From positions 23,813 to 87,812 of the forward strand of contig CABHOV010000017.1 of the NCBI GenBank assembly GCA_902168185.1: a stretch of 64,000 nt of DNA. The letters are read 5' to 3'. The stretch comes from an uncultured Bacteroides sp. Lineage in GTDB: Bacteria; Bacteroidota; Bacteroidia; Cytophagales; Cyclobacteriaceae. Below are positions 27,509 to 35,121 of the stretch, piece after piece. The notes under the pieces are model-generated. The model saw nothing but the letters and a program-made list of their open reading frames with translations. It had not been told where the DNA came from and made no database searches. The number at the start of each line of letters is the position of its first letter. The first letter of the stretch is position 1. Position numbers and translations under genes: made by a program.

Positions 27509-27516
27509 CAAAGATA
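27509..27516 (-). promoter_or_regulatory. -7 promoter element of the transporter-HEAT gene
   Basis: The minus strand reads TATCTTTG, an exact TAnnTTTG match, only 10 bases before the ATG at 27498. With the usual spacing, transcription would start within a few bases of the start codon, giving a near-leaderless mRNA. At N19 the -33 triplet is ATG, one mismatch from TTG. The element overlaps the T tract of the upstream terminator. Confidence 0.5.
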
Positions 27517-27554
27517 AAAAAATCCGGCCCCGATACATGATCAGAGCCGGATTT
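27512..27554 (-). terminator. Intrinsic terminator after ompH-like gene
   Basis: GCCGGATTT pairs with AAATCCGGC (27546-27554 with 27520-27528), and on the minus strand the stem runs into a seven-T tract. It lies 21 bases after the stop of the OmpH-family gene. Confidence 0.85.
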
Positions 27555-27575
27555 CTGTAATGGTTTCTCTTGAAA

Positions 27576-28193
27576 TTATTTTTTAACTGCAGTCGTGTCT
27601 GTTTTCACGCCTGTAGCTTCTTGAGTATATTCTGTATTCAATCCAGCGATTACATCTTTTGTAATATCAAGTGCTTCACCTGCGAAGAGAACATCGCTGG
27701 TAGGATCGTACTTCAATACCACCTGTAAACCTTTTTCAGTTCCGTATTTTTTAAGATACGCAGTAACACGCTGATATAGTTCGCGGTTCAGTTTTGCTTC
27801 TTCTTCCATCAACTGTTGACCGAGGTTCTGTTGATAGAGTTGGAGGTTCTGTTGTTTTTTTCTAAGGTCTTCTTCAGTAGCCTGCGCCTGGCCAAGCGTC
27901 ATGCTGTTTACATTACGCTGATAAGCAGTGATTTCGTTTTGAAGCCCCATAGCTCTGTTACGATACTCCTGTTCAATCTTTTTTGATTTGTCTTCGAGTT
28001 GAACTTTTTGATTTTTCAGGTAGTCATAATATTTCAACACTGTATCAGAGTTGATATAGGCTACTTTAAGATCACCTGGTTCAACAGCAGCTTCAGAAGA
28101 TGTTGCCGGTTTAGTAGATGAGAAATGTAAATAAAACAATACACCAACTGCTACCAGCAGCACGATGTTTAAAATCAACGAAAGATTCTTCAT
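27576..28193 (-). CDS. OmpH/Skp-family periplasmic chaperone
   Basis: A 205-residue protein with an N-terminal hydrophobic segment (residues 5-24) acting as signal or anchor. DLKVAYINSDTVLKYYDYLK is the typical start of the Skp/OmpH domain, followed by a long heptad coiled coil (KVQLEDKSKKIEQEYRN, EEDLRKKQQNLQLYQQ) and the closing strand region KGLQVVLKYDPTSDVLFAGE. Skp-like proteins chaperone unfolded outer-membrane proteins. The tail is Thr/Lys-rich. It is monocistronic with its own terminator. Confidence 0.9.
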   Translation of the reverse strand: MKNLSLILNIVLLVAVGVLFYLHFSSTKPATSSEAAVEPGDLKVAYINSDTVLKYYDYLKNQKVQLEDKSKKIEQEYRNRAMGLQNEITAYQRNVNSMTLGQAQATEEDLRKKQQNLQLYQQNLGQQLMEEEAKLNRELYQRVTAYLKKYGTEKGLQVVLKYDPTSDVLFAGEALDITKDVIAGLNTEYTQEATGVKTDTTAVKK

Positions 28194-28301
28194 TCTTTAA
28201 GGTTCAGAGTTCAGGGCGCAAATATGTACAGAAAATTTGGAGGCAGAATACGGGAACGCGAGATTTTACGTAAATCTTTTCATGTTCTGCCTGCTGGCAA
28301 A

Positions 28302-28865
28302 TCAACCAGCTTCCTGATCCTCAGTCTGGAAGGAATAAAGTGTAGGATCTAACTTCAGTGTATCTTCATTGAAGTCTTTAATGAATTTTTCGATGACCTT
28401 ATCCGTGATATGTTCTACGTGCAGGCCTACATCGAGGCTTACACCAAATTCTGCATTGTCATCGAGGTCAACATGTTCCTTAACTTTTACAGTTTCATCT
28501 TCCTCAAGTTCCATGATGACTTCAGCCATGAAAAGGCCAATCTCCTCTTCGAGTGGATCGAGGTTTTCGAGGTTTCCGTTCTCATCCTCCTCGTAGGTGA
28601 TCTTTTTGTATTCCGGAAAATGCTTGGCAGCGCGATGCTCTGCAATTTCGTAAAGTTCACTCTCGTGCTGGAGACGGAGTGTATAAATAACTGTATCGTA
28701 AATTACATCTTTACCTTCAAACTTGCCGACAAAATAGAAGTGAGCATATTCATCGGAATTTTCATCCTCGTCATCGAACAAGTAATTTCTTCCCAGAGCA
28801 GCCATTCTTGCCTGGTAGTCTTCAATAACCTTCAAATCGAAACCTAAATTCTCTACTGATGCCAT
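28302..28865 (-). CDS. Conserved acidic protein, unknown function
   Basis: A 187-residue soluble protein with no signal or membrane segment and many Asp/Glu residues (for example FDDEDENSDEYAHFYFVGKF and the EEEIGLFMAEVIMELEEDE stretch). The mixture of predicted strands (GKDVIYDTVIYTLRLQHES) and helices suggests a folded domain, not a disordered tail. I do not recognise a named family; similar proteins probably occur across related Bacteroidota. It stands alone between ompH-like and the carbonic-anhydrase-like gene. Confidence 0.7.
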   Translation of the reverse strand: MASVENLGFDLKVIEDYQARMAALGRNYLFDDEDENSDEYAHFYFVGKFEGKDVIYDTVIYTLRLQHESELYEIAEHRAAKHFPEYKKITYEEDENGNLENLDPLEEEIGLFMAEVIMELEEDETVKVKEHVDLDDNAEFGVSLDVGLHVEHITDKVIEKFIKDFNEDTLKLDPTLYSFQTEDQEAG

Positions 28866-28976
28866 AACTCGACTAATCGTTCTTTAATTTAAAAATAAAT
28901 GCCCGAAAATTCACAATTATAAAGTAAGAAAATGCTCCTCTCATCAATTTATTTTTGACGGACGAACATCAACACT

Positions 28977-29486
28977 TTACTTAAACCATTCCGCATACAT
29001 CGGATAGTTACGGGCAGTCCGTTGAATGACTGCTTTCATCTCCTCGCCAATCTCTTTGATGCGCTTCGCTGGCATACCGGCATAAATACTGCCGGGTTCA
29101 ACAATAGTACCAGCAAGTACCACGGCTCCTGCGGCTATCACCGAATTCTCTCCAACAATAGCATCGTCCATAACAATGGCTCCCATACCGATCAAAACGT
29201 TGTCTTTAATAGTACATCCATGTACGATGGCGTTGTGAGCGATCGATACGTTATCTCCTATTGTCGTTTTCGCTTTTTGATAGGTGCAGTGTATCACAGC
29301 ACCATCCTGTATGTTGGTATTGTTGCCAATTGTAATAGAGTGAACATCTCCGCGCACTACGGCATTAAACCACACCGTGCAGTTATCGCCCATCACAACC
29401 TCTCCTACCACCGTTGCATTGTCTGCCAGAAAACAATTGTTCCCAAACTTCGGCTCATGTCCGCGTACTGCCTTTATCAAAGCCAT
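28977..29486 (-). CDS. Gamma-carbonic-anhydrase-family hexapeptide protein
   Basis: A 169-residue left-handed beta-helix protein built from hexapeptide repeats (for example DNCTVWFNAVVRGDVHSITIG, NIQDGAVIHCTYQKAKTTIG, read as overlapping coils). Three histidines expected for the metal site can be seen, in AVIHC, SIAHNAIVHG. The family includes gamma carbonic anhydrases and the related YrdA/PaaY proteins; activity cannot be assigned because many members are inactive as anhydrases. It is divergent from miaB across a 118-bp gap. Confidence 0.9.
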   Translation of the reverse strand: MALIKAVRGHEPKFGNNCFLADNATVVGEVVMGDNCTVWFNAVVRGDVHSITIGNNTNIQDGAVIHCTYQKAKTTIGDNVSIAHNAIVHGCTIKDNVLIGMGAIVMDDAIVGENSVIAAGAVVLAGTIVEPGSIYAGMPAKRIKEIGEEMKAVIQRTARNYPMYAEWFK

Positions 29487-29578
29487 AAATTAAATATCAA
29501 GCTGGGACGAAATCTACAATCGTAAATTGAAAATCGTAAATCCACTGACAAGATGTCACCATAAAACACTAAAAGTAT

Positions 29579-29586
29579 TACTTTTG
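29579..29586 (+). promoter_or_regulatory. -7 element of the miaB promoter
   Basis: TACTTTTG matches TAnnTTTG exactly, 18 bases before the chosen miaB ATG at 29605. A -33 TTG at the standard spacing is not present. Confidence 0.45.
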
Positions 29587-29604
29587 CGACTTAATCTGAG
29601 CACG

Positions 29605-31065
29605 ATGGAGAAACTGATAGGAGATCTGGATGTATTGAGTCCTCAAGATACAGAAGCAACCGAGGCGATACATCTTTTAAAAGACGAAAATAGAGGTAAT
29701 AAGCGCAAGCTATATATAGAGAGTTATGGATGTCAGATGAACTATGCTGACAGTGAGATCGTAGCATCGATTCTACAAAAAGAGGGATTTGATACCACCT
29801 CTGATATAGCCGCTGCCGATGTTGTTTTTTTGAACACATGCTCGATCCGTGAAAAAGCGGAGCAGACCGTACGCTATCGCCTTACCCATATTAATGGCCT
29901 GAAGAAACATAAACCGGAGTTATTAGTGGGCGTGCTCGGCTGCATGGCGGAGCGTTTAAAAGCAAAATTTCTGGAGGAAGAAAAGATAGTGGACCTGGTT
30001 GCCGGGCCAGATGCATACCGCGACCTTCCATCATTGATCAGTCAGGTAGACGAAGGTCAGAAGGCCGTGAACACATTCTTGTCACGCGAAGAAACGTATG
30101 CCGATATCAGTCCGGTGCGACTGAATTCAAATGGTGTTACAGGGTTCATCTCCATCATGAGAGGCTGCGATAACATGTGCTCGTTTTGCGTTGTACCGTT
30201 TACACGTGGCCGTGAGCGTAGCCGTGATCCACATTCTATAGTAGCAGAGGCGCAAGACTTGTTTGCAAAAGGTTTCCGTGAAGTAACACTGCTTGGTCAG
30301 AATGTAGATTCATACAAATGGAGTCCGGAAGAAAACAGCAAAGCATGGATTGAAAAGAACGGCATAAACAACGTTGTAAACTTTGCTAACCTGCTTGAGT
30401 TGGTCGCCAAGGTACATCCTGATCTCAGGGTACGATTTTCTACTTCTCATCCCAAGGATATAACGGATGAAGTATTATATACCATGGCCAAGTACGAGAA
30501 CATCTGCAAAAACATTCACTTGCCTATGCAAAGTGGGAGTTCACGTATTCTTGATTTGATGAATCGTGGATATACACGCGAATGGTATCTGGAAAAAGCG
30601 ATGAGTATCCGCAGAATTCTCGGTGAGGATTGTGGTATATCTTCCGATATGATTACTGGCTTTTGCACTGAGACGGAAGAAGATCACCAGGATACGTTAA
30701 GTCTCATGAATCTTGTGAAGTATGACTTCGCCTATATGTTCTATTATTCTGAACGTCCGGGAACATTGGCTGCCAAGAAGTATACCGATGATATCGCGCT
30801 GGATATAAAAAAGAAAAGACTGGAGGAAGTTGTAATCAGACAACGCGAGCACTCTCTGATACGAAATCTGCTTGACGTTGGTAAAGTACACAAGGTATTG
30901 ATTGAAGGATTTTCCAAACGATCAGAGAATGATCTGCAGGGACGCACTTCTACTAACAAAGTAGTTGTCTTCCCGAAAGGCACGCATAAAAAAGGTGAGT
31001 ATGTTCATGTATTGGTCGAAGAATGTACTGGGGGAACACTGATAGGAAAAGTCGTGAACAGCTAA
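29605..31065 (+). CDS. miaB: tRNA-2-methylthio-N6-dimethylallyladenosine synthase
   Basis: A 486-residue radical-SAM methylthiotransferase that converts i6A37 to ms2i6A37 in tRNAs reading UNN codons. The N-terminal UPF0004 domain carries the three auxiliary cluster cysteines C43 ([11 protein letters not shown]), C79 ([11 protein letters not shown]) and C113 (LGCMAERLK). The radical-SAM motif is C188-x3-C192-x2-C195 in [24 protein letters not shown] domain ends the protein. The start at 29605 follows a -7 promoter element by 18 bases; a longer frame would begin upstream of that element. It heads the miaB-to-secG block. Confidence 0.95.
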   Translation: MEKLIGDLDVLSPQDTEATEAIHLLKDENRGNKRKLYIESYGCQMNYADSEIVASILQKEGFDTTSDIAAADVVFLNTCSIREKAEQTVRYRLTHINGLKKHKPELLVGVLGCMAERLKAKFLEEEKIVDLVAGPDAYRDLPSLISQVDEGQKAVNTFLSREETYADISPVRLNSNGVTGFISIMRGCDNMCSFCVVPFTRGRERSRDPHSIVAEAQDLFAKGFREVTLLGQNVDSYKWSPEENSKAWIEKNGINNVVNFANLLELVAKVHPDLRVRFSTSHPKDITDEVLYTMAKYENICKNIHLPMQSGSSRILDLMNRGYTREWYLEKAMSIRRILGEDCGISSDMITGFCTETEEDHQDTLSLMNLVKYDFAYMFYYSERPGTLAAKKYTDDIALDIKKKRLEEVVIRQREHSLIRNLLDVGKVHKVLIEGFSKRSENDLQGRTSTNKVVVFPKGTHKKGEYVHVLVEECTGGTLIGKVVNS

Positions 31066-31151
31066 TTATCCGTAGCAGTTTAACAACATAGTCCTGGTGT
31101 TTCTTCTCACTGGTAAAAAGAAGACCACAACGTTTTAACGGATAATGATCC

Positions 31152-32414
31152 ATGGCAATTTCAGATTTAGAAATACAAAATGTAAAACAACGCTTTGGTA
31201 TAATCGGTAACTCTCCGTTGCTGAACAATGCTGTAAGTGTAGCAATACAAGTATCACCGACCGACATGTCGGTGTTGATTACAGGTGAGAGTGGAAGTGG
31301 TAAAGAATCCTTTTCCAAAATTATACATCACCTCAGCCCCCGCAAGCATGGGCAGTTTATTGCCATCAACTGCGGATCTATACCGGAAGGAACAATTGAC
31401 TCCGAATTATTCGGTCATGAAAAAGGATCGTTCACGGGAGCACATGAAGCTCGTAAAGGATACTTTGAGGTAACAAACGGAGGCACAATTTTCCTGGATG
31501 AAATTGGCGAGATGCCTCTCGGTACACAAGCCCGTTTACTTCGCGTACTTGAAAATGGTGAGTTCATTAAAGTAGGATCTTCCAAAGTTCAAAAAACAGA
31601 TGTGCGTGTGGTGGCTGCTACCAACGTAAACCTGATGCGTAACGTTGAAGAAGGAAAGTTCAGAGAAGATCTATACTATCGTCTGAGCACGGTGCCGATT
31701 TATGTTCCGCCTTTGCGTGAAAGAGGAAGAGATATAGAACTTCTATTCAGAAAATTCGCGACAGACTTCGCTGAGAAATATAGGGTGAAGCCTATTTCTC
31801 TAACGGATGACGCAAAAGAAATTCTGATAAAATATCGGTTTCCCGGAAACATCCGCCAGCTTAAAAATCTGGTGGAGCAGATCTCAGTTTTGTCAACGGA
31901 TAATAAAGAGATCAATGCCGAGACATTTCAACGCTATCTTCCAAAAGAAAATAGTCTTCCTGCTATATATAAGAATTCGCTATCCGAAAAAGACGGTGTA
32001 TCTGAACGTGATATCTTATATAAGGTGTTGTTCGACATGAAGAAGGATTTTAACGATTTGAAAAAGCTGGTGCTGGATACATTTACAAATCCATCAAAGG
32101 CAGCACAGATCGTAAAGGAACATCCCGGCCTCTTCGAAGGTATTCATCAGGAAGGAAACAACGGTTCTTCTTCAGAAGCAGTGGTGCTGAATTTGCCACC
32201 AGCCAACATGGAAGACAACGAGCATGTTGAAGATGTTCATGACATTACACATGAAACGGAAGACGATTCTCTTTCGATCGAGAAAAAAGAAAAAGAGCTG
32301 ATCGTGAGAGCGCTTCGAAAAAATAATAACAAACGTAAATATGCGGCACGCGATTTGGGCATTTCCGAAAGGACCTTGTATAGAAAAATAAAACAGTACG
32401 ATCTTGAAGAATAA
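31152..32414 (+). CDS. Sigma-54-dependent AAA+ transcriptional activator without receiver domain
   Basis: A 420-residue bacterial enhancer-binding protein. The AAA+ domain begins almost at once: Walker A GESGSGKE at 45-52, the sigma-54-contacting loop GSFTGA at 92-97 (canonical GAFTGA with Ala to Ser), and Walker B FLDEIGE at 114-120. About 120 less conserved residues link it to a Fis-type helix-turn-helix (about 380-418, ending ISERTLYRKIKQYDL). There is no receiver, GAF or PAS domain, so activity must be set by expression or partners. It sits between miaB and lptE, an arrangement I know from many Bacteroidota. Target promoters are unknown. Confidence 0.92.
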   Translation: MAISDLEIQNVKQRFGIIGNSPLLNNAVSVAIQVSPTDMSVLITGESGSGKESFSKIIHHLSPRKHGQFIAINCGSIPEGTIDSELFGHEKGSFTGAHEARKGYFEVTNGGTIFLDEIGEMPLGTQARLLRVLENGEFIKVGSSKVQKTDVRVVAATNVNLMRNVEEGKFREDLYYRLSTVPIYVPPLRERGRDIELLFRKFATDFAEKYRVKPISLTDDAKEILIKYRFPGNIRQLKNLVEQISVLSTDNKEINAETFQRYLPKENSLPAIYKNSLSEKDGVSERDILYKVLFDMKKDFNDLKKLVLDTFTNPSKAAQIVKEHPGLFEGIHQEGNNGSSSEAVVLNLPPANMEDNEHVEDVHDITHETEDDSLSIEKKEKELIVRALRKNNNKRKYAARDLGISERTLYRKIKQYDLEE

Positions 32415-32418
32415 ACGT

Positions 32419-32973
32419 ATGGGCATGCGCATGCCTCTCTCCTACATTCACCCGGCATCTTTACTATTTTCGATTATATGTTTGACTGGCACCTTGCTGC
32501 TCGAGTCATGCGGCGTATATTCCTTTACAGGAACCAGCACACAGGCCAAGACTATATCTATAAACGAGTTCTATAATAATGCAGATCTTGGGGCTGCTAA
32601 CATGAGCCAGACATTTACCAATGATCTGAAAACATATCTCATTCAGAATTCTGACCTGACGGTGATACAGGAAGAAGGTGAATTACAGATGGATGGCGAG
32701 ATCACTGATTTCAGGCTCACTCCTATTTCGCCCGTCTCCACTGGGAACGAAACGCAGATCAACAATGCTTCATCCACACGGTTGACGATCACCGTAAAGG
32801 TAACGTACGTCAACACACTGGATGAAACGATGAGCTTCAAGGATAAATCATTCTCTTTCTATAAGGATTTCACCAACGACCAGAACTTCGCTGACATAGA
32901 AGAACGACTGACTAAAGAGATTTTCGACAGGATTATCAATGACATCTTCAATGCTTCCGTTGCCAATTGGTAA
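32419..32973 (+). CDS. lptE: LPS-assembly lipoprotein LptE
   Basis: A 184-residue outer-membrane lipoprotein that should plug the LptD barrel for delivery of LPS to the outer leaflet. Its signal ends in the lipobox LESC with Cys31, followed by GVYSFTGTSTQAKTISINEF, typical for the Bacteroidota LptE family. I place the start at 32419, just past the activator's stop; another ATG at 32404 would overlap the activator by 11 bases, and ATGs at 32425 and 32431 are also possible. The position within this gene block supports the assignment. Confidence 0.88.
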   Translation: MGMRMPLSYIHPASLLFSIICLTGTLLLESCGVYSFTGTSTQAKTISINEFYNNADLGAANMSQTFTNDLKTYLIQNSDLTVIQEEGELQMDGEITDFRLTPISPVSTGNETQINNASSTRLTITVKVTYVNTLDETMSFKDKSFSFYKDFTNDQNFADIEERLTKEIFDRIINDIFNASVANW

Positions 32974-32997
32974 AATTTAGTATTTTTACCTTTAGGC

Positions 32998-34029
32998 ATG
33001 ACATCTGTGGAAAAAGATCTATTCATAAAAGTTTTAAATCGTTACTCTGATAGCTCCGTTGAAGAGGCTAAGGAAGTGCTTTCCCTGAAGGAGAGTTTCC
33101 CCTATAGCCAGTTGCTCCACGCACTGTCGGCTCGCTTGGCTAAAGACCATGGTTTTAGTTCGCATCAATCTGAACTTCAGATCGCTGCAGTATATGCTGC
33201 CGATCGCGGAGTACTCAAAGAAGTGATGACAGAAGAAACTATACAGCTTCAGTATCCTGAGAAAACAACATTTGTCTCTGATGCCGATAACACGGTTGTA
33301 GTTTCCCCTTCTTTTACAGTTGCAGCACGCACAACAGGAGAGTCAAATCTCGTGGAAGAAGTAATGCACGACCTGGAGAGACTTCACCAACTCAGACACA
33401 ATTTTGAAATGTTGTTTGATGACCATCAACCTGCTGCACACAGCAATGTTGTTGAAGCTGTTGAAGAAGAAGAGCCTGAAGTAGAAGAGGTTCAAAAAGA
33501 CACAACGAAATCGAAGAAGGAGCGCATCAAGGAACTCGCGAAAGCTACACAAGCGAAGTCTGAACCTGAGGAGACTAAATCGAAAAAAGAACGCATTATA
33601 GAATTGGCAAAGGCCTCACAGGAAAAGGGAGACGATACTCCTGAATCTGAGCCCGAACCAAAAACCAAGGGTAGAAAAAAAAAGAGCGAAAACTCCGGTG
33701 AAGAGTTAATTGAAGAAATTGCCAACAAGGAAGAGCTTAGCCCTGAGGGAGATAAGCAAAAAGAGCAACTTGAGATCATTGAGCAGTTCATTAAGATTCA
33801 ACCCTCAATCACACAAACCAAAGAGAAACCTTTTACCCCTCCTACCGGAGATCTGTCTACAATAAAAACCGGCGAGTTTGGTGACAACATAGTTTCCGAA
33901 ACGCTGGTCGAAATTTTAGTAAAACAAGGAAAAAAAGACAAGGCTATAGAAGTTCTGAAAAAGCTTATTTGGAAGTTTCCACAAAAAAAGGCTTACTTTG
34001 CGGCTCAAATTGAAGATCTAAGAAAATAA
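32998..34029 (+). CDS. Conserved TPR-like protein between lptE and secG
   Basis: A 343-residue soluble protein without signal or membrane segment. The N-terminus is helical (SSVEEAKEVLSLKESFPYSQ), the middle is a highly charged, probably disordered stretch, and the C-terminus VSETLVEILVKQGKKDKAIE looks like one TPR hairpin. The middle contains a 22-residue-scale tandem duplication: KSKKERIKELAKATQ followed by KSKKERIIELAKASQ. The function is unknown, but the family keeps its place before secG in related genomes. The low-complexity part may vary in repeat number between strains. Confidence 0.8.
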   Translation: MTSVEKDLFIKVLNRYSDSSVEEAKEVLSLKESFPYSQLLHALSARLAKDHGFSSHQSELQIAAVYAADRGVLKEVMTEETIQLQYPEKTTFVSDADNTVVVSPSFTVAARTTGESNLVEEVMHDLERLHQLRHNFEMLFDDHQPAAHSNVVEAVEEEEPEVEEVQKDTTKSKKERIKELAKATQAKSEPEETKSKKERIIELAKASQEKGDDTPESEPEPKTKGRKKKSENSGEELIEEIANKEELSPEGDKQKEQLEIIEQFIKIQPSITQTKEKPFTPPTGDLSTIKTGEFGDNIVSETLVEILVKQGKKDKAIEVLKKLIWKFPQKKAYFAAQIEDLRK

Positions 34030-34032
34030 AGT

Positions 34033-34374
34033 ATGTACGCATTAGTTATCGGTTTAATCATCCTTTTCTCAGTACTGTTGGTATTGGTTGTTCTGGCGCA
34101 AAATTCTAAAGGTGGTGGCTTAACCAGCCAATTCGGTGGTTCTGCAGCCAGCAACATTATCGGTGTAAAAAAGACTGGTGATCTTTTGGAAAAACTTACC
34201 TGGAGCTTTATCATCGGTATTATGATACTTTGCCTGTCTACCAATTTTATCACTGCAGACAGAGGCGGTTCATCAAACTCGATTCTTGATAGAGCTGGTG
34301 AACAAGCTCCTGCTCAACAAGCACCAGCACTCGATCTGCCTGCTGACAACGCTCCTACTGATACAACGAAATAA
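34033..34374 (+). CDS. secG: Protein-export membrane protein SecG
   Basis: A 113-residue subunit of the SecYEG translocon. Two membrane helices (about 3-20 and 55-73) flank the family motif LAQNSKGGGLTSQFGG and the following NIIGVKKTGDLLEKLTW. The C-terminal tail is longer than in E. coli SecG and rich in Ala, Pro and Gln, as usual in Bacteroidota. The start is four bases after the preceding stop, so it is the last gene of the miaB block and is followed by a clear terminator. Confidence 0.94.
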   Translation: MYALVIGLIILFSVLLVLVVLAQNSKGGGLTSQFGGSAASNIIGVKKTGDLLEKLTWSFIIGIMILCLSTNFITADRGGSSNSILDRAGEQAPAQQAPALDLPADNAPTDTTK

Positions 34375-34398
34375 GAATTATACTCTTGAAATATATAG

Positions 34399-34430
34399 CG
34401 GGCTGCCTTTGGTAGCCCGTTTTTATTTTA
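34399..34430 (+). terminator. Intrinsic terminator after secG
   Basis: CGGGCTGCC pairs with GGTAGCCCG (one G-U) around a TTT loop and is followed by TTTTTATTTT. It ends the miaB-secG transcript and touches the last codons of the convergent miaE. Confidence 0.88.
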
Positions 34431-35030
34431 ATGCATTCGATCTCCCCGCACATCCAGGTTCTTTACGATCTCGGCTTCCAGTTCCAGCAACTCATTCCAA
34501 CGGTTCATCACTACATCTTCCGGCATATACTCTTTCGCCAGTTGAAGAAACTTCTTGTAGTGACCAGCTTCTGAAATCATCAGTTCGTGATAAAACTCAG
34601 CAAGTTCGGGATCGGGTATATTCTTCCAGAGTATCTTGAATCGTTCACAGCTTCGCGCTTCGATCAACGCATTCATTAGCAACCGCTCCGTAAGTTGTTG
34701 CTCGCGCGAACCTCCACGTTGAATCACCTGGTTTAGTTTATCAACATACTCATCCTTTCGTTGCTTGCCCAGGCTCCATCCGCGTTTTCGCAGTTCAGCA
34801 ACAACCCGCTCAAAGTGACTCCATTCTTCCGCCACAATGGGCATCAGCTCTTCTACAAGCTTGTCCTTTTCAGGATACTGAACGATAATTGATATACCCG
34901 ATGAAGCAGCCTTCTGTTCGCAGTAAGCATGATCAACAAGAATCTCTTGGATATGTGTTTCCGCGATATCGATCCAGCGTGGATCTGTAGGTAATTCGAG
35001 CCCGAGTGTGAATTTATCTTTTGCTTCCAT
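34428..35030 (-). CDS. miaE: tRNA-(ms2io6A) hydroxylase
   Basis: A 200-residue ferritin-like diiron monooxygenase that hydroxylates ms2i6A37, the product of MiaB, to ms2io6A37. The helical bundle supplies metal ligands in the expected series: HAYCEQKAAS, EEWSHFERVV (ExxH), LIEARSCERF and SEAGHYKKF (ExxH). Length and motif spacing fit the family. It is convergent with the miaB block and divergent from nothing nearby; 91 bp separate it from the porin gene. Having both genes within 5 kb makes the hydroxylated modification likely in this organism. Confidence 0.9.
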   Translation of the reverse strand: MEAKDKFTLGLELPTDPRWIDIAETHIQEILVDHAYCEQKAASSGISIIVQYPEKDKLVEELMPIVAEEWSHFERVVAELRKRGWSLGKQRKDEYVDKLNQVIQRGGSREQQLTERLLMNALIEARSCERFKILWKNIPDPELAEFYHELMISEAGHYKKFLQLAKEYMPEDVVMNRWNELLELEAEIVKNLDVRGDRMH

Positions 35031-35121
35031 GGATTACAGTTGAAAGATTAAATAGAAAAAGCACTATAGTCAACGCTTTAATTATTGTGCCCGATATACT
35101 TCTGAATCCCTAAGCTACTGA

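Noticed and set aside
31260..31273. Perfect palindrome ACCGACATGTCGGT, similar to arms of the repeat at 53403.
   Set aside because: It lies within conserved coding sequence of the sigma-54 activator (TDMSV) and is best explained by chance.
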